Shown here one piece after another: positions 61,013 to 64,000 of a DNA stretch of 64,000 nt. Below the pieces are notes generated by a model. That model made no database searches. It was not told where the DNA came from and saw only the letters and a program-made list of their open reading frames with translations. The DNA lies in contig DASSSY010000006.1 in the NCBI GenBank assembly GCA_035708205.1, positions 310,001-374,000 of the forward strand. Reading direction: 5' to 3'. This DNA comes from DASSSY01 sp035708205 (lineage in GTDB: Bacteria > Bacteroidota > Bacteroidia > Chitinophagales > Chitinophagaceae). The position numbers and the translations under genes were made by a program. The first letter of the stretch is position 1. Each line of letters opens with the position of its first letter.

Positions 61013-61588
61013 ATGGAACTTATTTTTGCCACGAATAACCAGAGGAAGCTGCGTGAAGTCCGCCAGATTGTTGGCGCCGGGTTTACTGTAAGGACCTTAA
61101 AAGACGTTGCGGTTACGGAAGAGTTGCCCGAGCCGTTTGATACTTTCGAGCGGAACGCCTGGTCAAAGGCTCATTATGTTTTTCAGAAGCTGGGGAAAAA
61201 CTGCTTTGCCGAAGACAGCGGGTTAGTGGTGCCGGCGCTGAATGGCGCACCCGGTGTATTTAGCGCCAGGTATGCCGGAGAGCCTTCAGATGATGAAAAA
61301 AACAACCAGGAATTGATCGGGCAATTGAAGGATAAAACCGATTTAACTGCCTGGTACCAGGCTACGATTTGCTTGATCGTTGAGGGCCAGGCGCATTATT
61401 TTGAAGGGAAATGTGAGGGGCGAATTGCCCTTACCCCCAGGGGGAATGGCGGTTTTGGCTATGACCCTTTGTTTATGCCCAAAGGCTATAGCCAGACTTT
61501 CGGAGAATTATCCGCCGAAGTAAAGAATAAGCTTAGCCATCGTAGCAAGGCGGTACGACAATTAGCGGATTTTTTAAACGCGCTGTAA
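61013..61588 (+). CDS. rdgB: XTP/dITP pyrophosphatase (RdgB/HAM1)
   Basis: 191 residues, full length. It removes xanthosine and inosine triphosphates from the nucleotide pool. Signatures: LIFATNNQRKLREVRQIV with substrate-binding Thr/Asn/Lys, and NCFAEDSGLVVPALNGAPGVFSARYAG with metal-binding Glu-Asp. Further blocks are RIALTPRGNGGFGYDPLFMPKGYSQTFGEL and the end SHRSKAVRQLADFL. It lies between a hypothetical gene (18 bp upstream) and a methyltransferase gene (4 bp downstream). Confidence 0.96.
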   Translation: MELIFATNNQRKLREVRQIVGAGFTVRTLKDVAVTEELPEPFDTFERNAWSKAHYVFQKLGKNCFAEDSGLVVPALNGAPGVFSARYAGEPSDDEKNNQELIGQLKDKTDLTAWYQATICLIVEGQAHYFEGKCEGRIALTPRGNGGFGYDPLFMPKGYSQTFGELSAEVKNKLSHRSKAVRQLADFLNAL

Positions 61589-61592
61589 ACGG

Positions 61593-62351
61593 ATGTATCA
61601 GAAACTCAAATCGATATTAAGAAAAAATATTTCGGGTAAGTGGTTGCAGAGAAATGAGCTTTGGTTAAGGGTGGTTTATGCCCGGTATTTTGTGCCTAAA
61701 GGCGATTGCCGTTGCACTGTTTGCGGGCATTCCTTAAAAGCGTTCTTACCTATTGAGAAAGGAGAATTGCTTTGCCCGGCCTGTGGTTCGGGTAAGCGTC
61801 ACCGGCGTTTGTTTTTGTTGTTGCGCAGAGAAATGGCCTCGAGAAATATCTCCTCAATTCTTGACTTTTCGCCCAATAAAGGCTTTCATCATTACGCCGG
61901 GAAATTGTTTGGAAAAGCATATCAAACCACTAATTTCGATCCGGAAGATGAGACGGATTATCATTTCGATATTACACGGATAGGTATTTCCGATTGTAGC
62001 TTCGATATAATTCTTTGCTATCATGTCCTGGAGCATATTATTGAGGATGTTCAAGCTATGGGAGAGCTGTTCCGGGTGATGACGCCAGGCGGTAGTTGTT
62101 ATATTCAAACCCCTTTTAAGGAAGGGGCTATTTATGAAGATGAGGCCATTGTTACGCCGAAAGAGCGGCTAAGCCATTTTGAGCAGGAGGATCATGTGCG
62201 GATTTATTCGGTTGAAGGCCTGGCGGAAAGATTAAAAAGCGTCGGTTTTCTTGTGGAAATCCTATATTACCAATCCTTTGACAATCCGGAAGAAACAAAA
62301 AAATACGGTTTTAAAGACGAAGAATTTATCCTCCTCGCTAAAAAACCGTAA
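61593..62351 (+). CDS. SAM-dependent methyltransferase with N-terminal zinc ribbon
   Basis: 252 residues. Residues ~35-65 hold a four-Cys ribbon (CRCTVCGHSL ... LLCPACGSGKRHRRL). A class I methyltransferase follows with a DIILCYHVLEHIIEDVQAMGELFRVMTPGG block (~135-165), typical of Methyltransf_11. In this family the early glycine-rich loop is here SILDFSPNKGFHHY, not the usual GCGxG. The substrate may be RNA, quinone or a lipid; I cannot tell. Start ATG lies 4 bp after rdgB, so they are co-transcribed. It converges with the PIG-L-type gene. Confidence 0.82.
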   Translation: MYQKLKSILRKNISGKWLQRNELWLRVVYARYFVPKGDCRCTVCGHSLKAFLPIEKGELLCPACGSGKRHRRLFLLLRREMASRNISSILDFSPNKGFHHYAGKLFGKAYQTTNFDPEDETDYHFDITRIGISDCSFDIILCYHVLEHIIEDVQAMGELFRVMTPGGSCYIQTPFKEGAIYEDEAIVTPKERLSHFEQEDHVRIYSVEGLAERLKSVGFLVEILYYQSFDNPEETKKYGFKDEEFILLAKKP

Positions 62352-62362
62352 TGAGTTTTATT

Positions 62363-64000
62363 TTAGTGAGCCCGTTTTCCGGCAGACAGGAAATTCATAA
62401 ACAGGCGTATGGCTCCTGTATTTCCGGCCGGCAGCTCCCGGAAAAACGCCAGGGAGGTATAAATATATTGCCCCTGACCATAAGGCGTATAAAGCACTGA
62501 ACCTTTCAATGTTGGTTTCCCCTCATCATTCATGGAAAATAAAGTTTGGTAATGGTTGTCCCATTCATCAGGGAAATATAAGCCGCGTTCCTGAACCCAG
62601 CCATTGAAATCCTCCTGTGTGATCTTATTGGGGAAATTCAAGAGTGCTGATTGCGGATCTAGAAATGTTACCGGCGCGGTTTCGTCCGTAACCCGTTTGG
62701 CGGACAATTGGAACGGATAAGGGCCCAGTTTATCCGTTACCTGCTGAAAAGATTTATTGTATTGTACAATCAATGTCCCACCGTTATGAACATAATCCAA
62801 TAAGGTGTTCATGCCAGCCTGTAAACGCTTTTGAGTGTTTAAGGCCCGGATACCGATGACAATGGCATCATATTGGCTGAGGTAATTTTTATTATTCAGT
62901 TCTAAGGCCGGGATTTCTTCTACCGTCAGGCCACAAAGCCTTAAAATATTATCCACATAATCGCCGACACCCTCTACATAACCGATCTTATGAACGGCTA
63001 CCGTCCAGTCTTTCGGTACAATTTTCATCCATGCGGCGGTAAGGTATTGCAGTTCCGGGATATGCGGATAATCGATGAGATTAACACCCATATTAAAGCT
63101 GCCCTGCCTGCTGGTTACGATAAACTGCAGATACTGCTCCGCGCTGTCAGCTTTGAGCTTTGCCGCGGGAACGGACACCACCATATAAGTGTCGATGCCT
63201 TTCCGCAGGTCCGGCAGTGGTAAGGTGGACAGTACCTGCCTTTGAGCGAACATGAGCAGTTGAGCGCTGTCAATGTCTTCAAAGGCTTTGATATGCAAAA
63301 CCACTTTTTTGTCTTCACCTGGCGTGTAGATCAATAACCTGTTGGTCGGATCAATAGACATCGGCGGTACAATGCGCAGGCGCTGGGTGATATCGCCGCG
63401 AACGGGGTCTAATTTCTTTTGAGAAACTGGGATGTCGATGGTGAAGCTTACATGATCAATGCTCAATACTACCGGCATGACCAGGGTATTGGGTGCTTCA
63501 GGCATGCCTAAATATTCCGCCGGGAACTGATATTCGTCATGTTCAGGTGGGAGGACCATCCAATAAGGTTCGGTTACCGGCTCATGTGGGTCGAGTTGGA
63601 TGGAAAAGGGGAAATCATATAAAGAGTCGTTTTTCAATACCGTTGGCCGGACGTTGCCCTGGATGACTTTTCTTTCCGGTATGATTGATTGTACGGAAAC
63701 CGGTAAGTCACCTCTGGCAATAAGATGAACGGAAACCGGTATAGTTGCGCCGGGAACGGCTTTCGGGACATCAGTTAAAGCTTCCGCCATAACGCCGGCA
63801 CAGGACAGGATAATAGGATCTATTTCCTTGATCTTCCGGTTGCGCCAGAAGGTGTCCGGGACGTTTGCGATGTGCTTACGGATATCTATTAATGCCGGAA
63901 TACTGGCCGATGGCCGGTCAAATTGAAAATGGTCGATGACCCTTTGTATGGCCTTCCCGATCTGCTCTTTTCCGGCACGTTGCCAGGAAGTATCAATGCC
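62363..64000 (-). CDS. PIG-L-type deacetylase C-terminal part, 5' end outside window
   Basis: The frame is open through the right edge; I translated the stretch beyond the first internal ATG (63790) and found no stop, so 545 residues of a longer protein are visible. The visible part matches the C-terminal portion of the long Bacteroidetes PIG-L/LmbE-like deacetylases, from RKIKEIDPIILSCAGV onward. It includes a Rossmann-like DYVDNILRLCGLTVEEIPALELNNKNYLSQYDAIVIGIRALNT segment and an end rich in aromatic residues (YGQGQYIYTSLAFFRELPAG). The deacetylase domain itself should lie to the right of this window, so catalytic residues cannot be checked here. Confidence 0.72.
   Translation of the reverse strand, partial: GIDTSWQRAGKEQIGKAIQRVIDHFQFDRPSASIPALIDIRKHIANVPDTFWRNRKIKEIDPIILSCAGVMAEALTDVPKAVPGATIPVSVHLIARGDLPVSVQSIIPERKVIQGNVRPTVLKNDSLYDFPFSIQLDPHEPVTEPYWMVLPPEHDEYQFPAEYLGMPEAPNTLVMPVVLSIDHVSFTIDIPVSQKKLDPVRGDITQRLRIVPPMSIDPTNRLLIYTPGEDKKVVLHIKAFEDIDSAQLLMFAQRQVLSTLPLPDLRKGIDTYMVVSVPAAKLKADSAEQYLQFIVTSRQGSFNMGVNLIDYPHIPELQYLTAAWMKIVPKDWTVAVHKIGYVEGVGDYVDNILRLCGLTVEEIPALELNNKNYLSQYDAIVIGIRALNTQKRLQAGMNTLLDYVHNGGTLIVQYNKSFQQVTDKLGPYPFQLSAKRVTDETAPVTFLDPQSALLNFPNKITQEDFNGWVQERGLYFPDEWDNHYQTLFSMNDEGKPTLKGSVLYTPYGQGQYIYTSLAFFRELPAGNTGAIRLFMNFLSAGKRAH

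Noticed and set aside
1..64000. CRISPR arrays, tRNA or rRNA genes, prophage or integrase
   Set aside because: Reading the intergenic regions I saw no regularly spaced repeat array, no cloverleaf-like segment and no recombinase gene. A dedicated tRNA/CRISPR scan would settle it.

Overview
This window is a stretch of ordinary chromosome from a member of the Bacteroidota (Bacteroidetes), most like the Chitinophagia/Sphingobacteriia side of the phylum. Evidence: five secreted proteins end in a type IX secretion (Por/T9SS) C-terminal sorting domain, plus a partial one at the left edge and a remnant at 42204. Other phylum-typical families are GLPGLI, DUF4270, an RprX/RprY-like two-component pair, an N-terminal-only GT5 'glycogen synthase' and a Bacteroidetes-type LptD. 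Many genes are preceded by the Bacteroidetes sigma-factor -7 box TAnnTTTG rather than an E. coli-type promoter. I see no rRNA, tRNA, CRISPR array, prophage, integrase or complete insertion sequence.

Layout. 1-5870: a tandem run of four T9SS cargo proteins built from shared Ig-like/PKD/sorting modules. 5871-6295: a gene-free stretch with two abutting copies of a short hairpin-bearing element. 6296-23094, all on the minus strand: GH3-like adenylating enzyme, mutS, a methyltransferase, a TonB-receptor-like barrel with its GLPGLI partner, a GDSL hydrolase with an aldehyde dehydrogenase, a FabB-like ketoacyl synthase, a MacB/FtsX-type permease, an OmpA lipoprotein and an RprXY-like regulator/kinase pair. 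23197-28603: lptD diverging from a cell-wall amidase, then a thioesterase-tsaB pair diverging from ridA through a palindromic double promoter. 28874-32026: a 1050-residue T9SS beta-helix protein. 32569-35597: clpS, a PLP-dependent Cys/Met enzyme, a 2Fe-2S ferredoxin and panC. 35639-41106: a structured leader or small RNA, then GT5-like, DUF4270, glmS, and the ribosomal protein genes rpmI-rplT-rplS.

41241-44879: a diheme cytochrome c, a 5'-truncated T9SS gene remnant and a T9SS protein joined to that remnant in frame across an A8 run. 44865-49645: a flippase-like membrane protein, ruvC, an nfeD-slipin-YqaE membrane operon and a UPF0173 hydrolase. 49859-53707: pdxJ, an EnvC-like protein and a SurA-like chaperone. 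53878-55850: a CoA-transferase A subunit with no B subunit, and a glutaryl-CoA-dehydrogenase-like enzyme. 55991-64000: AsmA-like protein, GNAT, ilvE, a small unknown-rdgB-methyltransferase operon, and a PIG-L-type protein running off the right edge.

The clearest functional theme is the envelope: LptD, SurA, EnvC, amidase, AsmA, OmpA lipoprotein, TonB-type barrel and T9SS cargo. I did not find a convincing new defence or mobile system. The best leads are regulatory or structural: the tandem hairpin element (5972-6222), the tsaB/ridA palindromic divergent promoter, the panC/GT5 structured leader and the A8 gene fusion. Start sites were revised inward for several genes where the longer frame begins upstream of, or inside, a -7 box, or lacks family homology.
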